DNA of 64,000 nt from Fidelibacterota bacterium (GCA_947476275.1 CANJPQ010000007.1:62001-126000); one strand, 5' to 3'; shown: positions 55,295-64,000, counted from the first letter of the stretch. The notes: generated by a model not told the origin, from the sequence alone. Made by a program: numbers and translations.

Positions 55295-56566
55295 TCAGAG
55301 GAAAAATCGGTAGCTGATCTGGAACTGACTTTCCTTCGCACGGGTAGACAGGCCAAAGAATTGCCGTTCGCTCCGGGTACTGTCGATAAACAGCACCTCC
55401 AAGGTCAAGCGCTGCTTGAGAGTCGGCCGGAATATGTAGCTCGCGGTGAGCCCGTAGCCGTGCTCGTTGTTGTTGTCCGGCAGGGTGAGGGTGTCCACGT
55501 CCTTGGTCTTGAACCAGTCGGCGCGCAGGCTCAGCCGATGGCGGCCCCAAGCCTTGCTGACCAGCCCGTAAGCCGATTGGAAATCCGCTGCAACCAAAGG
55601 ACCCCGCGGCGTGGTGATGACCGTGGTCTTGCCCGTCATCGCCTGGCCGACGATATCGACGTCGCCGGGAAGCGGGACCTTCAGGCCGAGGCTCCAGAAG
55701 TCTGTGCGCCATGGCCACTGTCCATTGGCGAACATCAGATCGTCGGCGCGGTTGTCGTAGCGCAAAAGGGTGACCGTCCCGACATCGCGCAGATCGACGC
55801 GGAAGCCTGCGTAGTAGCCCACACGCTTGTCGATCTCCACATAGGGCCGCTCATCGGGGCTTTGCTTGGCCAAGCCGCCTGCAGGCCGGATGACGCGCAC
55901 CTGCGGGAGCGGAACGCGGTCGAACGGGCCGGTTTCGCGGTCGTGGATCGCCCAGCCGCGCCACGCCAGCAACGTGCCGGCGGGATCGTTGAGCTTGTGC
56001 AAGGCGCCGACCACGGAGACCTCGGCCAGGTCCGTGCGATAGATCAGCGTTGCCTCGCCGCCGAAGGTGCGGAGTTCCTCGCCGACCCAGCTGTTGATGG
56101 CCGAGGAACTGATCGTATAGGGGCTGGTCCAGGCGAGGCCGGTGTTCTCCAGTGAGATCGGCGGGAAAAACATGCCCGCCTTCAGTTTCACGCCCCACGA
56201 CCCGGTCGGCACCGGCTTGTACTGGAGGTAGGCCTCAATGACGTCCGGCGATCGGTGCTGCTCCGGCGCCACGTTCAGCTGCACCAGGCCCGTGATGTCC
56301 CAATTGATGCGCGGCTCGATCACCAGGGCGGCTTCGGCCCGCGCCAGCACGCGCCGTCCGCCCGCATCGCCGCCGTAGCGGGTTTTGCCGAGGCCGCCGT
56401 CCTCCCAGCTTCTCACCGGCGAAGACACGATGCCGCGCAGGTCGACGAGGCCTTTGACGTCGATGCCCATCGGCGAGGAATCGGCAGCATGCGCCGCGGA
56501 TGCGAGCCCGAGGCCGGTTGCCGCCATGCCGATCCGAAGGATACGTGCGGCGGGCCGGGAGACCAT
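55295..56566 (-). CDS. Outer-membrane beta-barrel porin-like protein
   Basis: A 423-residue protein with a signal peptide (about residues 1-28, cleaved after SAAHA) and alternating amphipathic strands throughout (LARAEAALVIEPRINWDITGLV; KLKAGMFFPPISLENTGLAW; LSLRADWFKTKDVDTL), ending in QISYRFFL with aromatic residues as an outer-membrane beta-signal. No plug or POTRA is visible, so it is a porin-like barrel, probably 16-18 strands. It starts 2 bp after the EAL gene and 12 bp before the AI-2E gene. A longer frame upstream lies inside the EAL gene and is not used. Substrate unknown. Confidence 0.83.
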   Translation of the reverse strand: MVSRPAARILRIGMAATGLGLASAAHAADSSPMGIDVKGLVDLRGIVSSPVRSWEDGGLGKTRYGGDAGGRRVLARAEAALVIEPRINWDITGLVQLNVAPEQHRSPDVIEAYLQYKPVPTGSWGVKLKAGMFFPPISLENTGLAWTSPYTISSSAINSWVGEELRTFGGEATLIYRTDLAEVSVVGALHKLNDPAGTLLAWRGWAIHDRETGPFDRVPLPQVRVIRPAGGLAKQSPDERPYVEIDKRVGYYAGFRVDLRDVGTVTLLRYDNRADDLMFANGQWPWRTDFWSLGLKVPLPGDVDIVGQAMTGKTTVITTPRGPLVAADFQSAYGLVSKAWGRHRLSLRADWFKTKDVDTLTLPDNNNEHGYGLTASYIFRPTLKQRLTLEVLFIDSTRSERQFFGLSTRAKESQFQISYRFFL

Positions 56567-56568
56567 GA

Positions 56569-59010
56569 TCAGCCTCGGGCCGGGGCTTCGTCGGTCTGCT
56601 CGGCGTCGGCGCGGATATTGCGCACCGGTGACCAGCGCGACGTTGTGTAGAAGGTCTCGAACTCCGCCGCCGGAAGCGGCTTGGAGATGAAATAGCCTTG
56701 GCCGGTTTCGCAGCCATAGGCGTCCAGGATCGCCATGGCCGCCGCATCTTCGATGCCTTCCGCGGTGACCTTGAGGCCGAGGTTGTGCCCCAGTTCGATG
56801 GTCGAGCGCACCAGGATCTCGTCGCCTGGGCTCGAGGCAAGCTTGAGCACGAACGACTTGTCGATCTTGATCTCCTGGACCGGCAGGCTTTTGAGGTAGG
56901 CCAGCGAGGAATATCCGGTGCCGTAGTCGTCGATCGACAGCGTCATGCCCATATCGCTGAGCGCCTTGAGAACGCCCAACGCGTGGACCGGGTCTTCCAT
57001 GATCGCGCTCTCGGTAATCTCCAGGATGAGGCGATCGTGGCCCACGCGATGCTTGGTGAGCAGGTTTGCGATGGTTTCGGGCAGGTGGCGGTTCATGAGG
57101 TCGCGGGCGGACAGGTTCACCGCGATCCTCACGTCGATGCCCTTTTCCGTCCACGCGCGGGACTGCGCGATGGCCGTCTCCAGCGCCCAGGCCGTAAGGC
57201 GGCCGATATTGCCGGTCTGCTCCGCCAGCGGAATGAACAGATCGGGCGGCATGAACCCACGTTCGGGGTGCATCCATCGGATGAGCGCCTCGACGGCGGT
57301 GATCTTGCCGCGCGCGATGTCGACCTTCGGCTGGTAGTAGAACTTGAACTGCCCCTTCTCCAGACCCTGCCGGAGTTCGCCCATCATCGACAGCCGCTCG
57401 GGCTTGTGCTGGTCCGCGGTCGCCTCATAAACGGCGATAGCGAGGCCTTTCTGTTTCGCTGCGAAGATTGCGCTGTCGGCGTGCTGCAGCAGCGTGCGCG
57501 CAACCGTGCCGTGGCTCGGATAGCGCGCGATGCCTGCCACCAGCGACACGTCGATATTGGACCCGGCGATGTCGACCGGGTCGGAGAAGGCCGCCACGAT
57601 CCGCTCCAACGCAGCGTGTTCCTGTTCGTCGTCGGCCACGACGAGGCTGAGGGCGAACATGTTATTTGCGTGGCGCGCGATGAAGGTGCCGGGCGGTACG
57701 GCCTGCTTGAGCCCGTAGCTGATCTTGCGCATCAGCTGGTCGCCGGTATCGTGCCCCAGGGTGTTGTTGATCTCGGCAAATCGCGACACCTGCAACAGCG
57801 CCACACTCACGAGTCCGGCGCTGCTCTCGGGCGGGTTGACGATCAATCCCGCGACATGCGCTTCGAGGGCCACACGGTTCGGCAGGCCCGTCACCATGTC
57901 GTGGCGCGCCTGATAGGCGATCTTCTCCTCACGCTCGGCGATGCCTTCCATCATCTGGTTGAAGGTCAGCGACAGGCGGCCGATTTCGTCGTCATGGGTG
58001 ACCGGCACCTTCTCGGTGTACCGGCCGATCTGGATGCGCTGCGCGGCGAAATCCAGGCGGCGGATCGGTTTGGCGATACTGCGTGCGACCAGGGCCGCGC
58101 CGATGAAACTCATCAGGATCGCGGTTCCCGCCAGGATCAGCAGTTGGACGAAGAGCGAGCGATAGGGTTTCAACGCGACGTCGAGTGAGTACTGCAAGAT
58201 GGCGTAGACGGTTTCGGACTGCTGCGGCCCCGGCACCGGCGCCACCACGGTCACGTAGTCCGCGCCTCCGAGGTCCAGGGTGATCGGCGTCGTCAGCGGG
58301 CGGTTCCTCAAGGCCGCGGCCAGAGCGCTGCGCAACGGCGTCGCGATGGTCGAGGACTCGATCATCCAGTCGCCTTTTTCATCCGCGAAGCCGAAGCTCA
58401 CATCGACCGGAACGGTCGATTGCCGCCGCATCTCCCCCGCGAACACATCGCCGATCTCCAGACCGATGGTGATCCACGCGATCGGCACCGGCGCCAGGAT
58501 CGGCACCACTACGAGCTGATATATCCGTCCATCCAACACTGCGATGGACACCGCGCGGCCATTGGCCTCGGCTTCCTCGGTCATGTCGACGAACGGGAAG
58601 GGGGCGTTGGCCTGGCCGATGGTGACAATGTCTCCGCGCGCCGCCGCATCGATCGCCGAGCCGGTGTCCGCCACCACCACGCCTTCCAGGGATAGCAGCA
58701 TGATCCGGTCGGCCTTGATGCGCGTCGCCAGGTTGTCCAGCGCCGACATGATGGTGCTGTGGTCCGCGGTGGCCACGGCCTGGCGGAACCCGAAGTCGGA
58801 CGCGAGGATCGAAGTGCCCTGGGCGAGGTCTTCGGTTGTTGCGAGAATGCCGCGCTCGAGGATGCCGCCGGCGGCCATCAATTGATCGCGCGCCTGGTCG
58901 AAGATGTTGTTGACGATGCCGGCCCGCACCGCGGTGAAGGTCAATGCCTGCACCAGCGCGAACAACGCCACGATGAACAGCACCAGCCGTGTTTGGAAAC
59001 TCTTGAACAC
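56569..59010 (-). CDS. Membrane sensor c-di-GMP phosphodiesterase (degenerate GGDEF + EAL)
   Basis: An 813-residue protein. TM1 (about 7-29), a periplasmic sensor (about 30-285, with unrecognised fold), TM2 (about 287-308), a HAMP (310-365; RSIAKPIRRLD, THDDEIGRLSLTFNQM), then a GGDEF-like domain in which the signature is replaced by ANNMF (residues 448-452), so no cyclase activity is expected. The EAL domain is intact: EAL at 574-576 (AVEALIRW), NLSARDL, EITESA, DDYGTGYSSL and AEGIED. It should hydrolyse c-di-GMP in response to a periplasmic signal. Start GTG. It lies between the cupredoxin-like and barrel genes in one operon. Confidence 0.92.
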   Translation of the reverse strand: MFKSFQTRLVLFIVALFALVQALTFTAVRAGIVNNIFDQARDQLMAAGGILERGILATTEDLAQGTSILASDFGFRQAVATADHSTIMSALDNLATRIKADRIMLLSLEGVVVADTGSAIDAAARGDIVTIGQANAPFPFVDMTEEAEANGRAVSIAVLDGRIYQLVVVPILAPVPIAWITIGLEIGDVFAGEMRRQSTVPVDVSFGFADEKGDWMIESSTIATPLRSALAAALRNRPLTTPITLDLGGADYVTVVAPVPGPQQSETVYAILQYSLDVALKPYRSLFVQLLILAGTAILMSFIGAALVARSIAKPIRRLDFAAQRIQIGRYTEKVPVTHDDEIGRLSLTFNQMMEGIAEREEKIAYQARHDMVTGLPNRVALEAHVAGLIVNPPESSAGLVSVALLQVSRFAEINNTLGHDTGDQLMRKISYGLKQAVPPGTFIARHANNMFALSLVVADDEQEHAALERIVAAFSDPVDIAGSNIDVSLVAGIARYPSHGTVARTLLQHADSAIFAAKQKGLAIAVYEATADQHKPERLSMMGELRQGLEKGQFKFYYQPKVDIARGKITAVEALIRWMHPERGFMPPDLFIPLAEQTGNIGRLTAWALETAIAQSRAWTEKGIDVRIAVNLSARDLMNRHLPETIANLLTKHRVGHDRLILEITESAIMEDPVHALGVLKALSDMGMTLSIDDYGTGYSSLAYLKSLPVQEIKIDKSFVLKLASSPGDEILVRSTIELGHNLGLKVTAEGIEDAAAMAILDAYGCETGQGYFISKPLPAAEFETFYTTSRWSPVRNIRADAEQTDEAPARG

Positions 59011-59047
59011 GTGTGTCGCGCCCCCAGCGCGCCGTTCAGCCGCGTTT

Positions 59048-59734
59048 TCAGTACGCGTTCTCGTCCGCAGCGCCTGGCGTACGTCGCCGGGCTTGCTTCA
59101 GCGTAAGTGTCAGATCAACGTTCACGGTCCCATCTGCGGTCACCGTCACCTCTTGCGACGTCTGCGTGCCCACGCGTTGATCCGGGTGCCATGCCTTCAC
59201 CGTGTAGGTGCCCGCCGGCAGATTGGCGAGCACTTGCGCGCCGCCCTTCGTTGTCGCGAAGTAAGGCGTGCCGACCACATAGATGTAGGCGAGCATCGTG
59301 TCGTGTATGTTGCAGCCGAGCGCGATCACACCTTCCTTGTCGAAGGTCACGGCCTGACTTTCGCCGCCGCCATAAAGTTTGAGCTCGAATGTTTTGGCCG
59401 GGGAGAATGAGTAGACGTGATGGCGGAAAAGGTCGTGGTTCGGAAATTCGACGATTGTGCCAAGTTGAACCGGCAGCACGAAGGGCACGAATTGCTTCTG
59501 CTCTTGAACCATGACGGCCTTGGTTCCCGGATTCACGGTGGCGGGCGCCGCGTCTTTTGCCATCGCAACCACCACGGCCGCGTCGTCTGCAGGTTTGTTG
59601 CCGGCACTGACATGAACGCTGATCGACCCGGCGTGGGCACCGGTGCTCGCACCAAGGGTGCCGACATCGACAGCCAATGCCATGGCAATACCCGCCAAGC
59701 GCCGACCCAAGGCGTTGTTTTGGAAAGCCTTCAA
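59048..59734 (-). CDS. Secreted cupredoxin-like protein (methylamine-utilisation-like)
   Basis: A 228-residue protein. I chose a TTG start at 59734 because GGAG lies eight bases upstream and the N-terminus then gives a normal signal peptide (ALGRRLAGIAMALAVDVG...GAHA). The mature part has a cupredoxin-type fold: VEFPNHDLFRHHVYSFSPAK contains the Asn-His and His-His pattern of plastocyanin-like proteins, VIALGCNIHDTM the Cys-x-x-His, and a C-terminal carboxypeptidase-regulatory-like sandwich (ANLPAGTYTVKAWHPD). It could bind copper. It leads an operon with the EAL sensor, so it may deliver or report a periplasmic signal. Confidence 0.72.
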   Translation of the reverse strand: MKAFQNNALGRRLAGIAMALAVDVGTLGASTGAHAGSISVHVSAGNKPADDAAVVVAMAKDAAPATVNPGTKAVMVQEQKQFVPFVLPVQLGTIVEFPNHDLFRHHVYSFSPAKTFELKLYGGGESQAVTFDKEGVIALGCNIHDTMLAYIYVVGTPYFATTKGGAQVLANLPAGTYTVKAWHPDQRVGTQTSQEVTVTADGTVNVDLTLTLKQARRRTPGAADENAY

Positions 59735-59871
59735 GCGTTCTGCTCCGATCCCATGGCTATTATTGCCGCCGTGGCCTATGAAAACCAGCATTCAGCAGGG
59801 GCTAAGCCCCCGGGGCCATGGAAAAGGTCCAAAAGCCTCTTTACGGGACAAGGACTTAAGGGGACGTGGAC

Positions 59872-61956
59872 GTGAAGGGATTGCGCCGCATTCTCCCCTT
59901 TGGGGTGCTGTTGTTGCCCGTTCCGGGCTTCGCGGATGACTCCGGCGACGTTGGCGAGGTGGTGGTCACGGGACGACGCCTGCCGCCCGCCGCCAGCGAA
60001 CTGGTTTTGGCGACATCCGTTATCGACCGCGAGACGTTGGCGCAGTCCGGAAATCAACGCCTCGATGACGCCCTGCGGGACGTGCCTGGTTTCAGCCTCT
60101 TCCGCCGCCAATCCAGCCGCGCCTCCCATCCGACCACCCAAGGCGTGACGCTGCGGGGCCTGGGTCCCAGCGGGGCCGGCCGGACGTTGGTCCTTCTCGA
60201 TGGCGTGCCACAGAACGATCCCTTCGGCGGCTGGATCGATTGGAGCCGTCTGCCCACGACTACTTTGGAGAGCGTGTCCCTCACACGGGGCGGCGGTGCG
60301 GGACCCTGGGGCAATGCCGCCCTTGCCGGAACCTTGCGTCTGCGGAGCCACGCGCCGGCCGGCAACGGTGTCGAGGGTAAAGCCAGCGTCGATAGCTTCG
60401 GCGCGGTTGACGGCACGATCAGCGGCTTCGGCGCTCTCGGCAAAGCCAATCTGATGGCGACAGTTGCCGGCCATTCGGGCAAGGGACCGTACCTCATCCG
60501 CGAGGGCCAGCGCGGTCCGGCGGACGTGCGGACCCGCGACAAGGGCGGCCTTATCCAGGGCGGCGTGGGCGTGCCGTTCGACGATGCGACCCAAGTAAGC
60601 CTGACCGGGGCCTACTCCAGCGACGTGTTCATCAACGGTATCGAGATCGCCAAGTCCCGCTCGCGCATCGCCGACGGCACCGCGAACATCGTCCACGACA
60701 ATGGGCGCGATGCGGTCGGCTGGGAGGCGCACGTCTATGTGCGTGATGAAAACCTTCCCGCGGTGTTCAGCAGCGTGAACGCCACACGCACCACCGTCAC
60801 GCCGTCGCTCAATCAGTTTCGTGTGCCGGCCACGGCTGTTGGCGGCAACGCGATCGTGCGCGTGCCGGTCAGCGATGCGCTTGCCTTCGACATCGGCGCG
60901 GACGGTCGCCGGACCACGGGCGAGACCAACGAACTGTTCCAGTACGTCGCGCCGGCCTTTACCCGTGTGCGCGCTGCCGGCGGCGCTCAATTCATCGGCG
61001 GCGGCTATCTCGAAGCCAACTGGACGCCGACAGCGGCAATCACGGTGACGGCGGCCGGCCGGGTCGATACCTGGGAGCAGACCGACGGCCATCGCCGCGA
61101 GACTGCAATCACCGGCGGCGCGCTCTTGCGCGACGACCGCTACGCCAAGCGCTCCGGCACCGTCGGCAACTATCGTCTTGGCGGACGGGTCGCGGCAACC
61201 GAGACGGTCGAGCTGCGCGCCACCGTCTACAGCGGCTTCCGCGTGCCGACGTTGAACGAGCTTTACCGTCCGTTCCGCGTCGGCAACGACATCACCGAGG
61301 CTAATCCGCTCCTGCGCCCCGAGCGCATGCGGGGCATCGAAGCCGGCATCGACTGGAAGCCGACCGAACGCGTCGCCGCGTCGCTGACGCTCTTCACCGC
61401 CCGCCTCACCGATGCCGTCGGGAACATCACCGTGCGCACGACGCCGGGGCTCGATCCGGTCCTGAATGTCGTGGTGCCGGCCGGCGGCACATTGCGCCAG
61501 CGCCAGAACATCGACCGCATCCATTCCGAAGGCGTGGAGGCGGATGTGACCGTCGCCGCCACGTCGGCGCTCGATCTCACAGTGCGCTACCTCTACACGG
61601 CGCCGCGCATCACCAAGGCCAGCAACCAGCCGTCGCTGGTTGGCCTCGACCTCGCACAGGTCGCAAAGCATCAGGGCTTTGTCTCGGCGTCATGGCGGCC
61701 GTGGAGCGGAGGCGTGCTGCGGGCCGAAGGGCATTTCGCGGGCAGCCAGTTCGAGGACGACATCAACAGCCGCCGTTTGGCCGGGACTGCGACCCTGGAT
61801 CTGTATGCCGAGCAAGCGCTGAGCCCCAGCGCCACCCTTTTTCTGAGCGCGGACAACCTGTTCGACCGCACCGTTGAGGCGGGGCGATCGGCCGATGGGC
61901 TGGTGACTGTGGGCACGCCCCGCGTCGTCGCCGCCGGGGTGAAATTCCGCCTCTAA
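59872..61956 (+). CDS. TonB-dependent outer-membrane receptor
   Basis: A 694-residue receptor. Signal peptide about 1-22 (GFADDSG after cleavage), TonB-box-like EVVVTGRRLP, plug domain (RLDDALRDVPGFSLFRRQ, QGVTLRGLGPSGAGRTLVLLDGVPQNDPFGGW) and a 22-strand barrel ending in AAGVKFRL. I chose the GTG at 59872 because AAGGGG is at a normal distance; the GTG at 59866 is too near that site. These receptors import siderophores, cobalamin or other ligands; no riboswitch is visible in the short leader. It is divergent from the cupredoxin-EAL-barrel operon across about 140 bp. Confidence 0.93.
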   Translation: MKGLRRILPFGVLLLPVPGFADDSGDVGEVVVTGRRLPPAASELVLATSVIDRETLAQSGNQRLDDALRDVPGFSLFRRQSSRASHPTTQGVTLRGLGPSGAGRTLVLLDGVPQNDPFGGWIDWSRLPTTTLESVSLTRGGGAGPWGNAALAGTLRLRSHAPAGNGVEGKASVDSFGAVDGTISGFGALGKANLMATVAGHSGKGPYLIREGQRGPADVRTRDKGGLIQGGVGVPFDDATQVSLTGAYSSDVFINGIEIAKSRSRIADGTANIVHDNGRDAVGWEAHVYVRDENLPAVFSSVNATRTTVTPSLNQFRVPATAVGGNAIVRVPVSDALAFDIGADGRRTTGETNELFQYVAPAFTRVRAAGGAQFIGGGYLEANWTPTAAITVTAAGRVDTWEQTDGHRRETAITGGALLRDDRYAKRSGTVGNYRLGGRVAATETVELRATVYSGFRVPTLNELYRPFRVGNDITEANPLLRPERMRGIEAGIDWKPTERVAASLTLFTARLTDAVGNITVRTTPGLDPVLNVVVPAGGTLRQRQNIDRIHSEGVEADVTVAATSALDLTVRYLYTAPRITKASNQPSLVGLDLAQVAKHQGFVSASWRPWSGGVLRAEGHFAGSQFEDDINSRRLAGTATLDLYAEQALSPSATLFLSADNLFDRTVEAGRSADGLVTVGTPRVVAAGVKFRL

Positions 61957-62082
61957 AGGAGGCCGATCAAAGGCTTGCACCGCCTCTTTCGGCGGCGGCA
62001 CGGCGTGCTATGGTGTGGATAACTCCAAAAAATGGCCGTTTCAGCAAACGGCTTCACCCTTACCACCTCACGTAGACGTGCC
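61957..62082. promoter_or_regulatory. Leader of the kinase-FGE gene with a dyad
   Basis: A weak hairpin CCGCC/GGCGG (61980-61995) lies after the receptor stop but has no T-run. GCCGTTT/AAACGGC (62035-62052, 4-base loop) is a perfect 7-bp inverted repeat, 31 bp before the next start codon, and a possible operator. Confidence 0.4.
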
Positions 62083-64000
62083 ATGGACAGCATGGACCGG
62101 GACCAAGCCTTCGCCTTCCTCGGGCTATCCGAGGACGCGACCCATGAAGACATCCAGTCGCGCGTCGATGCCCGCCGACGGCAGCTCGAACTTCGCCTGC
62201 ACGCCGCCACCACGCCCGAACAACGCCGCCTGCTCGAACGCTCGCTGAACGAGCTTGAGGAAGTGCGCGCGCTTGCCCTGCTCGACCCGCGCGATCCGGC
62301 GGCGGGTCTTCCGGGCGGAGCCGGGATCTCGCTGAAGCCGGGCACCCTGCTCGGCGACCGCTACGTCGTGAAACAGCGTATCGGGTCCGGCGAACGCGGT
62401 GCGGTGTTCCGCGCCCTCGATCTCACATGGGGCAAGGACGTCGCCTTGAAGGCGCTGTTGCCCACCGCGCTTCTCGTGCCGGGTACCATGGAGCGCTTGG
62501 CGGGCATCCTCCGCCGCCATCTCGGTTACACCCACGGCTCCATCGCTGCGATCTATTCGCTTGGCCGCGCGGATCACATCACTTTCATCGCGTCTGAACT
62601 TGTCGAGGGCGAAACCCTGCGCCAGCACATGCTGCGGCAGCGGGGCGGGGCCGGATTGACGGCTGCCGGCATCGAGCGGCTGATTGCGCCGATCTGCGCC
62701 GCGTTGACCTACGCGGCAGATCGTGCGCCCCACCTGAATCTCAAGCCCGAGAACATCATCGTGACCGCCGAAGGCGCGGTGAAACTCACCGACTTCGGCC
62801 TCGACGAAGTGGTGACGGTCATCCCGCGCGGCCGCAGCCGGGCGATGACAGATCAACGCCGCTTCCGGGCGCCGGAACAGATCCGCCGGGGGCGCAATCT
62901 CACCGCGTCGCCCGAGGCCGTGGACAGCCGCGCCGATCAATACGCCGTCGGTGCCTTGGTTTATTTCCTGGCGACGGGCGATGCCCCCCTGGCGGATACG
63001 GCCGATCTCGGCACGCGCCGTCCCGACCTGCCGGGCGCGATGGTTGCAGCGGTCCGCCGCGCGCTCTCGGCCGAGGCGGACGCCCGTTTCGACAGCATCG
63101 TCGCCCTGCGGTCGGCATTGTTCGCGGAAGAAGTCCCGCGGGTACATAAATTCGCACGCGCCGCCACGATCGCGGTGGCCATCCTGGGGATTGGCGCCGC
63201 CGTGGTCTGGGAACTCAAACCCAGCCTGCTCGACAGGGTGCGCCAAGGCGTGTCCTGGATGACGGATGGCCGCGCGGAACAACAGCAAGCCTTTGCCCTG
63301 CGCAAGCGCGCCGACGAGTTGAAAGGCCGCCTGCAGGGCGCGGAGCGCGCGCTTCGCAGCCAGCTGCGCGAGGCGCGCCGCGCGGTCCAAGTGCGCGACA
63401 CCGTAGCGGGTGCGGCGGACATGACCGAGCTGCGTCGCAACCTCGACATGCTGGAAAGCCTGTCCGAGTTGACGGTACCGCAGGTGTTTAACAGCCCCGA
63501 TCTGCTCAACGCCTATAACTTGCTGGCGCTCGCCGCCGATCACCTGAACGGCTTACGGTATCGCGATGCCGTCGCTGCGCTTTCAGGGGCGGAGGCGGTG
63601 ATGACCGCACGCCTTGCCGATTTGCGCGAAGCCGAACGCCTGACCCGGGCGCGCTACGGGATGGAAGGACCCGGCGATATTTCCGCCGCCGATCTCGATT
63701 CACCAGAGAAGTTGCGCGCCCAGTGGGATGTCGCAGTCGCCGAGCGCCGGCGCTTTGCACTCGCACTTGACCAGGGCATGGCGCTGATTCCCGGCGGCGC
63801 TTTCATCATGGGCGATCAGAGTGGCGGCGGCAGCCGTGCCGAACTTCCCGCCCATCGCGTCGAGGTGGGCGCCTTCAAGATCGGCCGGACGCCCGTAACC
63901 CGCGGTGAGTTCATGGCCTGCGTCGAGGTCGGTGTTTGCCGTGCGGAAGCGATTGGAGCGACGGGCCACGCCGAGCCAACACTGCCCATGACCGGTGTCA
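62083..64000 (+). CDS. J-like/protein-kinase/FGE-sulfatase fusion, catalytic Asp missing (runs off right edge)
   Basis: At least 639 residues are visible, without a stop. Residues about 8-65 resemble a J-domain-like helical module without HPD (FLGLSEDATHEDIQSRVDAR). A Ser/Thr kinase follows: glycine loop IGSGERGAVFRA (about 98-109), Lys123 in VALKALL, DFG at Asp237 (LTDFGLDE). The catalytic loop, normally HRDLKPEN, reads His217-Leu-Asn-Leu-Lys-Pro-Glu-Asn, so the catalytic Asp is Asn219. A TM helix is at about 357-375. The periplasmic part has coiled coil and, from about residue 566, an FGE/sulfatase-modifying domain (MALIPGGAFIMGDQ, RTPVTRGEFMACV). ATG 62092 is an alternative start. Confidence 0.82.
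   Translation, partial: MDSMDRDQAFAFLGLSEDATHEDIQSRVDARRRQLELRLHAATTPEQRRLLERSLNELEEVRALALLDPRDPAAGLPGGAGISLKPGTLLGDRYVVKQRIGSGERGAVFRALDLTWGKDVALKALLPTALLVPGTMERLAGILRRHLGYTHGSIAAIYSLGRADHITFIASELVEGETLRQHMLRQRGGAGLTAAGIERLIAPICAALTYAADRAPHLNLKPENIIVTAEGAVKLTDFGLDEVVTVIPRGRSRAMTDQRRFRAPEQIRRGRNLTASPEAVDSRADQYAVGALVYFLATGDAPLADTADLGTRRPDLPGAMVAAVRRALSAEADARFDSIVALRSALFAEEVPRVHKFARAATIAVAILGIGAAVVWELKPSLLDRVRQGVSWMTDGRAEQQQAFALRKRADELKGRLQGAERALRSQLREARRAVQVRDTVAGAADMTELRRNLDMLESLSELTVPQVFNSPDLLNAYNLLALAADHLNGLRYRDAVAALSGAEAVMTARLADLREAERLTRARYGMEGPGDISAADLDSPEKLRAQWDVAVAERRRFALALDQGMALIPGGAFIMGDQSGGGSRAELPAHRVEVGAFKIGRTPVTRGEFMACVEVGVCRAEAIGATGHAEPTLPMTGV

Noticed and set aside
56567-57277. 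Upstream extension of the barrel gene frame
   Set aside because: It lies inside the EAL gene in another frame; the barrel gene has a proper signal peptide at its own ATG.
59735-59871. Cobalamin or other riboswitch before the TonB receptor
   Set aside because: The leader is short and no B12-box-like sequence or aptamer-sized fold is visible; only GGGGCT-A-AGCCCC and a GC palindrome were found.
1-64000. rRNA, tRNA, CRISPR arrays, insertion sequences, phage genes
   Set aside because: I looked in the intergenic stretches for tRNA TpsiC-like arms, spaced repeats, terminal inverted repeats and transposase motifs and found none that hold up.

Overview
The window is GC-rich, densely packed and almost entirely protein-coding, with many 4-bp start/stop overlaps (ATGA, GTGA) and convergent CTAG stop overlaps. 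A NodT-type efflux lipoprotein, TamA/TamB, a GH17-GT2 glucan synthase of the NdvB type, DUF3891, CHRD and 2-oxoglutarate dioxygenase genes together suggest a free-living Gram-negative alphaproteobacterium. The phylum is an inference; no rRNA or tRNA gene is present to test it. I see no CRISPR array, no prophage and no intact insertion sequence.

Left part (1-11.2 kb): a CHRD protein and the start of another secreted protein; a small membrane protein; a minus-strand pair of FAD oxidoreductases with a DUF3108-like gene; then a plus-strand operon of SDR dehydrogenase, thiolase, Spinster-like MFS transporter, SAM methyltransferase and DUF3891 protein. This operon looks like a small uncharacterised catabolic or modification pathway. 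A secreted protein with two tandem repeats follows, preceded by two matching 17-bp dyads and closed by a strong terminator.

Envelope block (11.4-27 kb): tamA-tamB on the minus strand, then a plus-strand MdtABC-like efflux operon (membrane fusion protein, two RND pumps, NodT lipoprotein). The second pump carries an alanine-rich insertion.

Middle (27-42.3 kb): 2OG-Fe(II) oxygenase and FMN glutamate-synthase-like genes, a TPR protein and MFS transporter, a secreted alkaline-phosphatase-superfamily enzyme, a DTW-domain protein, a five-PAS hybrid histidine kinase with receiver and Hpt domains, a REC-GGDEF gene broken by an in-frame TAG, hrpB and rlmJ.

Right part (42.3-64 kb): a GH17-GT2 beta-1,3-glucan synthase behind a 600-bp leader with hairpins; a degraded small ORF; a methyltransferase; cysteine synthase; alpha/beta hydrolase and class V aminotransferase; a 23-residue lysine-rich peptide; an MFS symporter; an NmrA-like protein with a Tat-like leader. 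Then comes a minus-strand operon of cupredoxin-like secreted protein, EAL sensor, outer-membrane barrel and AI-2E-family protein, divergent from a TonB receptor. The right edge cuts a J-like/protein-kinase/FGE fusion whose catalytic Asp is Asn.

Best candidates for undescribed biology are the 54.2-62 kb c-di-GMP/outer-membrane cluster, the pseudokinase-FGE fusion, the SDR-thiolase-methyltransferase operon, and the twin-dyad control region at 10.2 kb.
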